Assembly: GCA_003551805.1 (NCBI GenBank)
Contig: PUNR01000292.1
Location: 1-19,383, forward strand
Length of the DNA: 19,383 nt
Direction: 5' to 3'
Source: Loktanella sp.
Lineage (GTDB): Bacteria > Pseudomonadota > Alphaproteobacteria > Rhodobacterales > Rhodobacteraceae
Part shown: positions 1 to 6,377 of the stretch, piece by piece
How the letters are laid out: each line of letters begins with the position of its first letter
Numbering within the stretch: the first letter of the stretch is position 1
Position numbers and translations under genes: made by a program
Notes under the pieces: generated by a model
Told to the model about the DNA's origin: nothing
Database searches by the model: none
What the model saw: the letters and a program-made list of their open reading frames with translations, nothing else

Positions 1-1
1 A

Positions 2-523
2 GGCCGCTTTCTGGCGATCGTGCGCGAACTGGCAAAGTTTCGCGAAACCTATGCCCAAGCCCGCGATATCCCGCGCAGCCGGGTCTACAAAGATGATGCA
101 TTGGTTGAACTTGCATCAACCAAGCCATTGAATGAACAGGATTTAGGCCGGTCACGTCTGCTGCTGCGCGAGGCCCGCAAGGGTGACATCGCCGATGGTA
201 TTCTGGCCAGTATTAAGGCCGGACTTGCCGCCAAACCCGGTGATTTGCCGCAGCCCGACCTCAGCCGCGCTAAGCTGCAGGTCAATCCAGCTATCGCAGA
301 TATGCTGCGGGTGCTGTTGAAATCTGTCACCGATGATGCCGGTGTCGCGTCGAAACTGATCGCATCCTCTGCCGATCTGGATGCGCTGGCAGCAGGTGAA
401 CGCGATGTGCCCGCGCTGAACGGCTGGCGCCGCGAAGTGTTCGGCGATGCCGCCCTGCAACTGTGCGAGGGCAAGGTGGGTCTGGCGGTCAAAGGGCAAA
501 GGGTGGTCACCGTGCCGCTTTAG
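2..523 (+). CDS. rnd: Ribonuclease D, C-terminal part (5'-truncated by window edge)
   Basis: The reading frame is open from base 2, so the gene starts before the window; 173 residues up to the TAG at 521-523 are visible. RNase D is a DEDD-family 3'-5' exoribonuclease that trims tRNA and other small RNA precursors. The catalytic exonuclease domain lies upstream and is not seen. What is visible matches the helical C-terminal half: a segment reading FLAIVRELAKFRE followed by IPRSRVYKDDALVELA, which is the RNA-binding HRDC-domain style typical of RNase D. A GTG at base 20 is internal to this domain and should not be taken as the start. sufE follows after 33 bases on the same strand. Identification rests on family recall of the HRDC region; alternatives such as another HRDC protein are less likely given the match to the RVxKDxALxEIA pattern. 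Confidence 0.85.
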   Translation, partial: GRFLAIVRELAKFRETYAQARDIPRSRVYKDDALVELASTKPLNEQDLGRSRLLLREARKGDIADGILASIKAGLAAKPGDLPQPDLSRAKLQVNPAIADMLRVLLKSVTDDAGVASKLIASSADLDALAAGERDVPALNGWRREVFGDAALQLCEGKVGLAVKGQRVVTVPL

Positions 524-556
524 GCTAGATCACGCAGTAAGAATGGAAAGCAGATC

Positions 557-967
557 ATGACCAATCCCGCCTTTGAAGACCTTGTCGAAACCTTTGAATT
601 CCTTGACGATTGGGAAGACCGCTATCGCCATGTCATCGACATGGGCAAGGCGATGGACCCGCTGGAAGACGCGTTGCGCGTGCCCGCCACCAAGGTTGAT
701 GGCTGCGCAAGCCAAGTCTGGCTGGTGCCGCAAATCAACGACGGTGTGTTCACCTTTCGCGGGGCCAGCGATGCAATGATCGTGCAGGGGCTGATCGCCG
801 TGCTGCGTGCGCTTTATGACGAACAACCGGTTGCAGAGGTGGTCAAGATCGACGCGCCCGCAGCGCTTGGCCGTTTGGGGCTGAACGATCATCTGTCAGC
901 ACAACGGTCCAACGGGTTGCGCGCCATGGTCGAACGGATCAGATCGACGGCTGCGGCGGCGGTTTGA
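557..967 (+). CDS. sufE: SufE family Fe-S cluster assembly / sulfur acceptor protein
   Basis: This 136-residue cytoplasmic protein is a standard length for SufE. SufE takes persulfide sulfur from the cysteine desulfurase SufS and passes it on for iron-sulfur cluster assembly. The hallmark is KVDGCASQVW, in which Cys50 is the expected persulfide-carrying cysteine. The N-terminal FEDLVETFEFLDDWEDRYRH segment and the C-terminal GLNDHLSAQRSNGL segment are also typical. A GGAAAG ribosome-binding site precedes the ATG. No suf operon gene is adjacent, so this is a stand-alone copy, possibly co-transcribed with rnd 33 bases upstream. Its last 29 bases overlap, in the opposite direction, the 3' end of the DUF1638 gene. 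Confidence 0.93.
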   Translation: MTNPAFEDLVETFEFLDDWEDRYRHVIDMGKAMDPLEDALRVPATKVDGCASQVWLVPQINDGVFTFRGASDAMIVQGLIAVLRALYDEQPVAEVVKIDAPAALGRLGLNDHLSAQRSNGLRAMVERIRSTAAAAV

Positions 968-1586
968 CCGATGCCAAAGCCGTCGCAAGATCGCCATAGC
1001 CGGTAAAGCGCCGCTCGAAGGCCAGCCCCAGACGGGTGGCGCAGTCTTGCGCCTTGGCTGTCAGCGCAGGATCGTCGGTCTGGGCCTGATAGACCAGCTT
1101 GGTATAATTGCCGAAATACATATCCCGCAGCGCGGGGTGTTTGCGCAGGCCAAGCGGTTCCCAGACGAATGCATCAAACTGCCGCACCAGAAAATCGGTC
1201 AGGTAAAAGGCGGTGATTTCGTCACGCGCGGCAAAGGCATCGACACCTTCAAAAAACGCATAACAATGCGGGCCGGGCACCATGCGCAGGCCCATGTCGT
1301 CACATGCCGCTTGCAACAGCCCGCCGGTGCCGCAATCGGCGTAAACAACAAAGATACCGGCGTAATTGGCCCCGTGTTTTGCCACCGCATCGCGTAGGGC
1401 GGGGATGATGCGGTCAGGGTGGTTGTGCAGGATCGCAGGCAAGCAATGCAGGTCCAGATGGTCCCAGCGGTTCGCGGCCTTCAGCGCCAGAATTTCCCGC
1501 GCCAGCGCACCACAGGCGATCAGCAATATCTGGCCCTGACCGCTGGGTGGCAGGCCGTCTTGCGTCAGGGCCGCATCAAGGGTCAC
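939..1586 (-). CDS. DUF1638 domain protein, companion of corrinoid methyl-transfer genes
   Basis: This 215-residue protein is recognised as DUF1638 by LLIACGALAREI (residues 21-32), LHCLPAILHNHPDRI (46-60) and VVYADCGTGGLL (80-91). The function is not established. The family often sits beside genes for corrinoid proteins and methyltransferases, which suggests a role in corrinoid methyl transfer. Cys25, Cys48, His54, His56, Cys85 and Cys108 are candidate metal or substrate ligands; that is my inference. The start is GTG (CAC at 1584-1586). It overlaps the TGA of the upstream 57-residue gene in a GTGA tetranucleotide at 1583-1586, which points to translational coupling. The 3' end runs 29 bases into sufE on the other strand, leaving no room for a separate terminator between the two genes. 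Confidence 0.85.
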   Translation of the reverse strand: MTLDAALTQDGLPPSGQGQILLIACGALAREILALKAANRWDHLDLHCLPAILHNHPDRIIPALRDAVAKHGANYAGIFVVYADCGTGGLLQAACDDMGLRMVPGPHCYAFFEGVDAFAARDEITAFYLTDFLVRQFDAFVWEPLGLRKHPALRDMYFGNYTKLVYQAQTDDPALTAKAQDCATRLGLAFERRFTGYGDLATALASVKPPPQPSI

Positions 1587-1756
1587 GACAGACGGCGCAC
1601 CAGCACAGCGGTAATCAGACCCGCGATGCTGAGCAACGACAGACCCACAAAGGGCGACAGCGTCGTATTGCTGACCAGCGACAGCACCAGCCAGACAGTC
1701 GCACCGGCGGCGGCAATCACGACAAGCAGAATTAAGGCGAGTTTTCCAAACGGCAT
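1583..1756 (-). CDS. Small two-helix membrane protein (57 aa), unknown function
   Basis: The 57-residue product begins MPFGKLALILLVVIAAAG and has two predicted membrane helices (about residues 5-27 and 34-53), separated by a short polar turn SNTT and ending in VRRLS. Arg-rich ends suggest a hairpin with the C-terminus in the cytoplasm. The ATG at 1754-1756 has a GGAGGC Shine-Dalgarno sequence about 7 bases upstream, so this start is preferred over a longer frame that reaches into the corrinoid gene and has no membrane character upstream. It ends in a 4-base overlap with the DUF1638 start and lies just after the intrinsic terminator of the corrinoid gene. I do not recognise a family. A membrane anchor or assembly partner for DUF1638 is possible but unproven. 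Confidence 0.75.
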   Translation of the reverse strand: MPFGKLALILLVVIAAAGATVWLVLSLVSNTTLSPFVGLSLLSIAGLITAVLVRRLS

Positions 1757-1798
1757 CAGGGCCTCCTTTGGTACAAAGATAGGACCGCTGACCGCCTG

Positions 1799-1827
1799 AA
1801 AAAAGGGGTCAGGCGTGGGCCTGCCCC
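1799..1827 (-). terminator. Intrinsic terminator overlapping the stop codon of the corrinoid-protein gene
   Basis: Read on the minus strand, GGGG-CAGGC pairs with GCCTG-A-CCCC around a 4-base CCAC loop, giving nine base pairs with one bulged A, and is followed directly by six T. The TGA stop of the corrinoid gene (1809-1811) lies inside the 3' arm. This is a textbook Rho-independent terminator on the strand of the corrinoid gene. It separates that gene from the 57-residue gene and DUF1638, so those two either depend on read-through or have a promoter in the 42-base gap. Confidence 0.8.
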
Positions 1828-2513
1828 TGATTATGCTTGCGCGCGACCAATGTCTTGGCGGTTTCCACTGCAACAGCGGCATCGCGGCAATAGGCATCGG
1901 CACCAATCGCGCGGCCAAATTCCTCGTTCAACGGCGCGCCGCCGACCAGCACGATGTAATCGTCGCGCATGCCTTTTTCGACCAGCGTATCAATCACGAC
2001 CTTCATATAGGGCATGGTCGTGGTCAGCAGGGCGGACATGCCAAGGATATCGGGCTTTTCGGTTTCCAGCGCTTCCAGATAGCCTTCGACGGCGTTGTTG
2101 ATGCCCAGATCGATCACCTCGAATCCGGCACCTTCCATCATCATGCCGACAAGGTTCTTGCCGATGTCATGGATGTCGCCCTTGACGGTGCCGATCACCA
2201 TCTTGCCGACACGCGGCGCACCTGTGGCGATCAGCAGCGGCTTAAGGATGAACATCCCGCCTTTCATCGCATTGGCGGCCAGCAGCACCTCTGGCACAAA
2301 CAAAATCCCGTCGCGGAAATCGTGGCCGACGATGGTCATGCCGCCGACCAATGCTTCGGTCAGGACGCGGTAAGGGGTCCAGCCGCGTGCGATCAGGATG
2401 TTGACGCCTTCCTCGATCTCTTCCTTCATGCCGTCGTAAAGGTCGTCATACATCTGCGCGACAAGGTCTTCGTCGCTCAGTTCGGAAAGGATGATTTCGT
2501 CGTCGTCGGACAT
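1809..2513 (-). CDS. Cobalamin (corrinoid)-binding methyl-carrier protein
   Basis: This 234-residue protein has the two-part fold of B12-binding methyltransferase modules: an N-terminal helical cap (about residues 15-105) and a Rossmann-type B12 domain (about 106-226). The signature GDIHDIGKN (112-120) gives His115 as the lower axial cobalt ligand; SALLTTTM (160-167) and VGGAPL (190-195) are the other cofactor-loop motifs. It is closest to MtbC/MetH-type corrinoid proteins and would carry a methyl group between a methyl donor enzyme and an acceptor such as homocysteine on BmtB. Start choice: the ATG at 2511-2513 follows a GAGG site; another ATG 12 bases upstream (2525) lacks one. The gene is divergent from the radical SAM gene across 131 bases and ends in an intrinsic terminator. 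No B12 riboswitch was recognised upstream. Confidence 0.92.
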   Translation of the reverse strand: MSDDDEIILSELSDEDLVAQMYDDLYDGMKEEIEEGVNILIARGWTPYRVLTEALVGGMTIVGHDFRDGILFVPEVLLAANAMKGGMFILKPLLIATGAPRVGKMVIGTVKGDIHDIGKNLVGMMMEGAGFEVIDLGINNAVEGYLEALETEKPDILGMSALLTTTMPYMKVVIDTLVEKGMRDDYIVLVGGAPLNEEFGRAIGADAYCRDAAVAVETAKTLVARKHNQGQAHA

Positions 2514-2644
2514 GGCGTGCCTCATGCAATGATGTTGGTTCTGTTTGCGCTGATTTGCGTCCGGCCACTGGTAGAATTGCGACCTTCACCGCTGCGGGAC
2601 CGACGCGGGCTTGCGCGTGTTCTGCATTTGTTCCAATGTGGGCT

Positions 2645-3727
2645 ATGGGCAATGATCTGACTCGCCATTATCACCGCACACCGGGGCGCGCTGCAGGGGG
2701 TAATCCCGCCGTGCGCTTTGACCGGCTGGCAGCAGAGGCGGTGGATGACGGCTGGTATCACGACCCCGATTTGCCGGTGCTGCGCACGCAGGTCAGTGAC
2801 GAACAGATCGGCCGCGTCATCAGCCGCAACACATCGCCCGATCTGTCGTTTGACCGGTCGATCAATCCTTATCGTGGTTGCGAACATGGTTGTATCTACT
2901 GCTATGCCCGCCCCAGCCATGCCTATCTTGGCCTGTCGCCGGGGCTGGATTTTGAAACGCAACTGATCGCGCGGCCCAATGCTGCGGCGCAGTTGCACAA
3001 GGAATTGTCCAACCCGCGTTACCAGCCTGCGACGATTGCAATCGGCACCAACACGGATGCCTATCAGCCCATCGAAAAAGACCGCCGGATCATGCGCGAC
3101 GTGCTGACGGTGCTGCGCGATTTCAACCATCCCGTGGCAATCGTCACCAAAGGCACGCTGATCGCACGCGACGTTGATATTCTGGCGGATATGGCCGCCA
3201 AGGGGCTGGTGCGCGTCGGCATTTCGATCACCACGCTGGACCCAAAAACATCGCGCGCGATGGAACCGCGTGTGCCGCTGCCTTTGGCGCGGTTGCGGGT
3301 GATCCGGCAATTGTCCGACGCCGGTGTGCCGGTCCGCGTGATGGTATCACCCGTCGTGCCCGCGCTGACCGATCACGAGCTTGAGGCGATATTGCAGGCC
3401 GCCCATGACGCAGGGGCCGTGGCTGCGTCCTGCATCATGCTGCGCCTCCCGCTAGAGGTGGCGGGGCTGTTCAAGGATTGGCTAGAGGCAGAGTTTCCCG
3501 ACCGTGCCGCGCGGATCATGGGGCGGGTGCGGTCGCTGCATGGCGGGCGCGATTATGATCCGGCGTTCGGCAAACGGATGCAGGGGCAGGGCGTCTGGGC
3601 CAAGATCACCCAGCAAAGGTTCAAACTGGCAGCGGCACGGTTGGGGCTGGACCGGTCATTGCCACCACTACGGACGGACCTGTTCGCCAGACCACCGCAG
3701 ACAGGCGATCAGCTGACGTTGTTCTAG
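2645..3727 (+). CDS. PA0069 family radical SAM protein
   Basis: This 360-residue protein has the radical SAM cysteine motif CEHGCIYC at Cys79, Cys83 and Cys86, preceded by SINPYRGC and followed by YARPSHAYLGLSPGLDFET, a combination typical of the PA0069 / SplB-like uncharacterised subgroup. It should bind a [4Fe-4S] cluster and cleave S-adenosylmethionine; the substrate is unknown. Further typical features are TIAIGTNTDAYQPIEK and VTKGTLIARD. I placed the start at the ATG of MGNDLTRHYH because this gives the usual family length; no strong ribosome-binding site is present, and in-frame ATG at 2636 or TTG at 2555 cannot be ruled out. It sits between the corrinoid gene and bmtB on the opposite strand, but PA0069 proteins occur in many contexts, so a link to methionine synthesis is speculative. 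Confidence 0.88.
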   Translation: MGNDLTRHYHRTPGRAAGGNPAVRFDRLAAEAVDDGWYHDPDLPVLRTQVSDEQIGRVISRNTSPDLSFDRSINPYRGCEHGCIYCYARPSHAYLGLSPGLDFETQLIARPNAAAQLHKELSNPRYQPATIAIGTNTDAYQPIEKDRRIMRDVLTVLRDFNHPVAIVTKGTLIARDVDILADMAAKGLVRVGISITTLDPKTSRAMEPRVPLPLARLRVIRQLSDAGVPVRVMVSPVVPALTDHELEAILQAAHDAGAVAASCIMLRLPLEVAGLFKDWLEAEFPDRAARIMGRVRSLHGGRDYDPAFGKRMQGQGVWAKITQQRFKLAAARLGLDRSLPPLRTDLFARPPQTGDQLTLF

Positions 3728-3793
3728 AGGGGTGGCATTGCGGGGAAAGTTTTGCAGACAACCCGCGATGCTTGGCTTCGGCTTGGCGGAAAC

Positions 3794-3809
3794 CTTCCCC
3801 GCGGGGAAG
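3794..3809. repeat. Perfect 16-bp GC-rich palindrome (copy 1)
   Basis: CTTCCCCGCGGGGAAG is its own reverse complement. It shares the core TTCCCCGCGGGGAA with a longer palindrome whose centre is 45 bases further on. Both lie in the 154-base gap between the convergent radical SAM and bmtB genes. A half-site GCGGGGAA also occurs at 3740-3747. It could fold as a hairpin in RNA from either strand, acting as a bidirectional terminator or 3' stabiliser, or be a dispersed genomic repeat. No T-run follows on either strand. Confidence 0.8.
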
Positions 3810-3833
3810 ATATCGGGAATCGTGCATCAGACA

Positions 3834-3859
3834 AATACCTTCCCCGCGGGGAAGGTATT
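3834..3859. repeat. Perfect 26-bp palindrome (copy 2)
   Basis: The arm AATACCTTCCCC is followed by GC and its exact complement GGGGAAGGTATT, so all 26 bases are self-complementary with no mismatch. It ends 22 bases beyond the stop codon of bmtB. As RNA it would form a very stable stem in transcripts of either the radical SAM or the bmtB gene, with a short AU-rich foot (ATT on one side). It is a likely 3'-end element for two convergent transcripts and shares its core with copy 1. Confidence 0.85.
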
Positions 3860-3881
3860 GCCTCGCGCGGTATGGCGAAAG

Positions 3882-4904
3882 TTAGGACTCGCGCTTTGCG
3901 CGGCGGCCTCGGCGGGGGGATGCCTCTGGTCCGGCGCCATCGGTGCCGTCTGATGCGGACGAAAATCCGCCCATCGCGGCGGTGATGGCATCCAGCGTGG
4001 GCGCGGGGCCTTTGGGGCGTGTTTCCAACGCCTCGCGCATCGCGCGCAGATGGTCCGGCGTTGTGCCGCAACAGCCGCCGATGATCGTGGCACCACTGTC
4101 ACGGGCCAGCACGGCGTAATCGGCCATCAGATCGGGCGTGCCATCATAATGGATATGACCGTCGTGGTATTTGGGGATGCCTGCATTGCCCTTGGCGATA
4201 ACCGGCAGGGTCGGGCCAGCGGCGGCAAAGCCCAGCACGGTGCGCAACAGGTCCGATGCGCCGACGCCGCAATTGGCACCAAAGGCCAGCGGCTGATGGG
4301 CCAGTTTGCCGACCTTCTTGACCATATCGGCAGATGTCAGACCCATCATCGTGCGGCCAGCGGTGTCAAAGCTCATCGTGCCACACCACGGCATGTCCGC
4401 CAGTGCAAAGGCTTCGGCAGCGGCGGCGAATTCTTCAGCGGCAGAGATGGTTTCGACCCACAGCACATCAGCGCCGCCTGCCTTCAGCCCTTCGGCTTGT
4501 TCGTGGAACATTTCCACCGCGATGGCGTGGGTCAGGTTGCCCATGGGTGCCATAATCTCGCCCGTTGGCCCCACCGATCCCGCAACGACGATGGTGCGAC
4601 CGGACGCATCGGCGATTTCGCGGCCAAGGGCGGCGGCGACCTTGTTCAGTTCATGCACCTGACCTTCTGCGCCGTGCAGTTTCAACCGCGATGCATTGCC
4701 GCCGAAACTATTGGTCAGAAAGATATCGCTGCCCGCATCGGCGGCGCCTTTGTAAAGGCTGCGGATATTGTCGGGCTGTTCAAGGTTCCACATCTCGGGC
4801 GCGTCGCCCGACATCAGTCCCATGTTGAACAGATTTGTGCCCGTCGCCCCGTCGGCCATCAGCCAGTCGCGGGTTTCCAGCAGTTTGGACAGGGCGTTGG
4901 TCAT
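3882..4904 (-). CDS. bmtB: Homocysteine S-methyltransferase, BmtB / MetH N-terminal-module type
   Basis: This 340-residue cytoplasmic enzyme has the Zn/thiol methyltransferase barrel of the homocysteine S-methyltransferase family. It transfers a methyl group to homocysteine to make methionine. Seen motifs are MADGATGTNLF near the N-terminus, LTNSFGGNASRL, AGSVGPTGE, the zinc ligand GANCGVG (Cys212) and GGCCGTTPDH (Cys278 and Cys279). Rhodobacteraceae copies are usually named BmtB or betaine-homocysteine methyltransferase, but a methyl-corrinoid donor is equally plausible here because a free-standing corrinoid protein is encoded 1.4 kb away. The C-terminal 40 residues are low in complexity and end in a basic RRGRRAKRES tail. 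Two adjacent ATGs (4907, 4904) are possible; 4904 sits better behind a GAAAG site. It lies 15 bases after the DUF1476 stop, so the two are probably co-transcribed. Confidence 0.9.
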   Translation of the reverse strand: MTNALSKLLETRDWLMADGATGTNLFNMGLMSGDAPEMWNLEQPDNIRSLYKGAADAGSDIFLTNSFGGNASRLKLHGAEGQVHELNKVAAALGREIADASGRTIVVAGSVGPTGEIMAPMGNLTHAIAVEMFHEQAEGLKAGGADVLWVETISAAEEFAAAAEAFALADMPWCGTMSFDTAGRTMMGLTSADMVKKVGKLAHQPLAFGANCGVGASDLLRTVLGFAAAGPTLPVIAKGNAGIPKYHDGHIHYDGTPDLMADYAVLARDSGATIIGGCCGTTPDHLRAMREALETRPKGPAPTLDAITAAMGGFSSASDGTDGAGPEASPRRGRRAKRES

Positions 4905-4919
4905 CATGGTGCTTTCGGA

Positions 4920-5234
4920 TCAGAGTTCGGACATCAGTTGGGCTTTCGCCTCGACCAGCAGGGCGTCCATCTGGGCGCGGATCGTGGCCTCGTCGGCGCG
5001 CGCACCCAGATCGGCGGATACCTTGCGATAGACATCTTCATGGCCGGCTTCTTCGAAATCGGCTTGCACGACTTCCATCGCATAGGCGGCGGCGTCATCG
5101 CCGGTTTTGCCCAGCAATTCGGCGGCCCAAAGCCCCAGCAGACGGTTGCGGCGTGCGCCTGCCTTGAAAAGCATCTCGGCGTCATGGGCGAATTTGTTTT
5201 CGAAAGACTTGGCGCGGTCGTCAAAACTGGACAT
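4920..5234 (-). CDS. DUF1476 protein, F1-ATPase inhibitor zeta subunit homologue
   Basis: This 104-residue protein begins MSSFDDRAKSFENKFAHDAE, the near-invariant start of DUF1476 proteins, followed by LFKAGARRNRLLGLWAAELLG. The Paracoccus denitrificans member is the zeta subunit, which inhibits ATP hydrolysis by the F1Fo-ATP synthase through its N-terminal segment; that role is established there and inferred here. The protein is all-helical and cytoplasmic. The ATG at 5232-5234 has a GGGGGG-containing site just upstream, and the frame before it shows no conserved sequence, so a longer start is rejected. It is upstream of bmtB and divergent from purC, with a shared 127-base control region. 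ATP synthase genes are not nearby, which is common for this family. Confidence 0.9.
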   Translation of the reverse strand: MSSFDDRAKSFENKFAHDAEMLFKAGARRNRLLGLWAAELLGKTGDDAAAYAMEVVQADFEEAGHEDVYRKVSADLGARADEATIRAQMDALLVEAKAQLMSEL

Positions 5235-5323
5235 GGATGGCCCCCCTTGATTGGTATCGTACCAGATATGCCCCCGCAGGTGCTTGCCCGCAAGGGGGGG
5301 TTGCACTATGAGGCGTGAATGAC

Positions 5324-5341
5324 GGTGCCGAAACGGGCACC
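5324..5341 (+). promoter_or_regulatory. Short hairpin in the purC leader
   Basis: GGTGCC and GGCACC form a perfect 6-bp stem around GAAACG, ending 20 bases before the purC ATG and 9 bases before its AAGGGG ribosome-binding site. It may affect purC translation or be chance in GC-rich DNA; no PurR-like operator or purine riboswitch was recognised. Confidence 0.3.
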
Positions 5342-5361
5342 ACAACGGGTAAGGGGTGAAG

Positions 5362-6123
5362 ATGGCGCGCCGCAAAAAGATCTACGAAGGCAAGGCAAAG
5401 ATCCTGTATGAAGGCCCCGAGCCGGGCACGTTAGTGCAGTATTTCAAGGATGATGCCACCGCTTTCAACGCTGAAAAGCGTGCCGTGATCGAAGGCAAGG
5501 GCGTGCTGAACAACCGGCTCAGCGAATTTTTCATGACCGGGCTGGGCACGATCGGGATTCCGACGCATTTTATCAAACGCCTGAACATGCGCGAACAGCT
5601 GATCCGCCAGGTCGAAATCATCCCGCTGGAAATCATCGTGCGCAATGTCGCCGCAGGGTCGATGGCCAAGCGCATGGGGATTGAAGAAGGCACGCAATTG
5701 CCGCGCCCGATTGTCGAATTTTCCTACAAAGACGACGCCTTGGGTGACCCTTTGGTGCCCGAGGAATATATCATCGCATTTGGCTGGGCCAGCCAGCAGG
5801 ATATGGACGATATCGTCAGCCTTGCCTTGCGGGTGAATGACTGGATGTCGGGTGTGATGTACGGTGTCGGCATCAAGCTGGTCGATTTCAAGATCGAGGT
5901 TGGCCGCGTCTGGGATAACGAATTCCCGCGCCTGTTGCTGGCCGATGAAATCAGCCCTGACAGCTGCCGTTTGTGGGACATCGAAACAGGCCAGAAATTG
6001 GACAAGGACGTGTTCCGCCGCGATCTGGGCAACCTGACCGATGCCTATACAGAGGTCGCAAAGCGTCTTGGCGTGATGCCGTCCAACGTGACCCACCGGC
6101 CCAAGCCGACCCTGATCAACTGA
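5362..6123 (+). CDS. purC: Phosphoribosylaminoimidazole-succinocarboxamide (SAICAR) synthase
   Basis: This 253-residue enzyme joins carboxyaminoimidazole ribotide and aspartate with ATP to make SAICAR, step 8 of de novo IMP synthesis. Visible signatures are KIYEGKAKILYEG at the N-terminus, FKDDATAFNAEKR, the internal PLEIIVRNVAAGSMAKR, GIKLVDFKIEVG, and LADEISPDSCRLWD near the C-terminus. Length is normal for the bacterial form. I chose the ATG at 5362 (MARRKKIYEG) because it is preceded by AAGGGG with good spacing; an in-frame GTG six bases earlier overlaps that site. It opens a same-strand purC-purS-purQ run, with purS 22 bases downstream. Confidence 0.97.
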   Translation: MARRKKIYEGKAKILYEGPEPGTLVQYFKDDATAFNAEKRAVIEGKGVLNNRLSEFFMTGLGTIGIPTHFIKRLNMREQLIRQVEIIPLEIIVRNVAAGSMAKRMGIEEGTQLPRPIVEFSYKDDALGDPLVPEEYIIAFGWASQQDMDDIVSLALRVNDWMSGVMYGVGIKLVDFKIEVGRVWDNEFPRLLLADEISPDSCRLWDIETGQKLDKDVFRRDLGNLTDAYTEVAKRLGVMPSNVTHRPKPTLIN

Positions 6124-6145
6124 TAATCCAAAGCGAGGCAAGGCC

Positions 6146-6376
6146 ATGAAGGCACGTGTGTATGTGATGTTGAAAACCGGCGTGCTTGACCCGCAGGGCG
6201 AAGCTGTGCGCCACGCGCTTGGCACGCTGGGGTTTGCCGGCGTCGAAGGTGTGCGTCAGGGCAAGGTGATCGAGCTTGATCTGGCCGATGGCACGTCCGA
6301 GGCGGTGATTGCGCAGATGTGCGACAAGCTGCTGGCGAATACCGTGATCGAAAGCTACCGGATCGAGGTGCTTTAG
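6146..6376 (+). CDS. purS: Phosphoribosylformylglycinamidine synthase, PurS subunit
   Basis: The 76-residue product (MKARVYVMLKTGVLDPQGEAV...) is a typical PurS. PurS bridges the glutaminase PurQ and the synthetase small-type PurL in the three-part FGAM synthase, which converts FGAR to FGAM in purine synthesis. Recognisable features are the LKxGVLDPQGEAVxxALxxLGF start and the VRQGKVIELDL strand. The order purC-purS-purQ and the 1-base gap to purQ support the call. The presence of PurS implies that this organism uses the multi-subunit enzyme, so a small-type purL must lie outside the window. A GAGG-type ribosome-binding site precedes the ATG. Confidence 0.96.
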   Translation: MKARVYVMLKTGVLDPQGEAVRHALGTLGFAGVEGVRQGKVIELDLADGTSEAVIAQMCDKLLANTVIESYRIEVL

Positions 6377-6377
6377 G

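Noticed and set aside
2514..2644. Possible B12 riboswitch suggested by GGCCACTGG upstream of the radical SAM gene
   Set aside because: Only this short element resembles a cobalamin riboswitch; the B12 box that should follow is absent, the gap of 131 bases is shorter than a usual B12 riboswitch, and the strand faces the radical SAM gene rather than the corrinoid gene.
3740..3859. Repeated GC palindromes considered as a CRISPR array
   Set aside because: Only two full copies of different length, a perfect self-complementary repeat and no regular spacers or cas genes.
3732..3985. Short plus-strand frames between the radical SAM gene and bmtB
   Set aside because: They run through the palindromes, giving mirrored LPRGE/FPAGK repeats, and lack family resemblance and ribosome-binding sites.
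4050..5318. Long open frame on the plus strand (422 codons) across bmtB and the DUF1476 gene
   Set aside because: It is a mirror of codon bias in the two well-recognised minus-strand genes; its translation is rich in His, Gly and Gln, shows no family motif, and crosses the boundary between two real genes.
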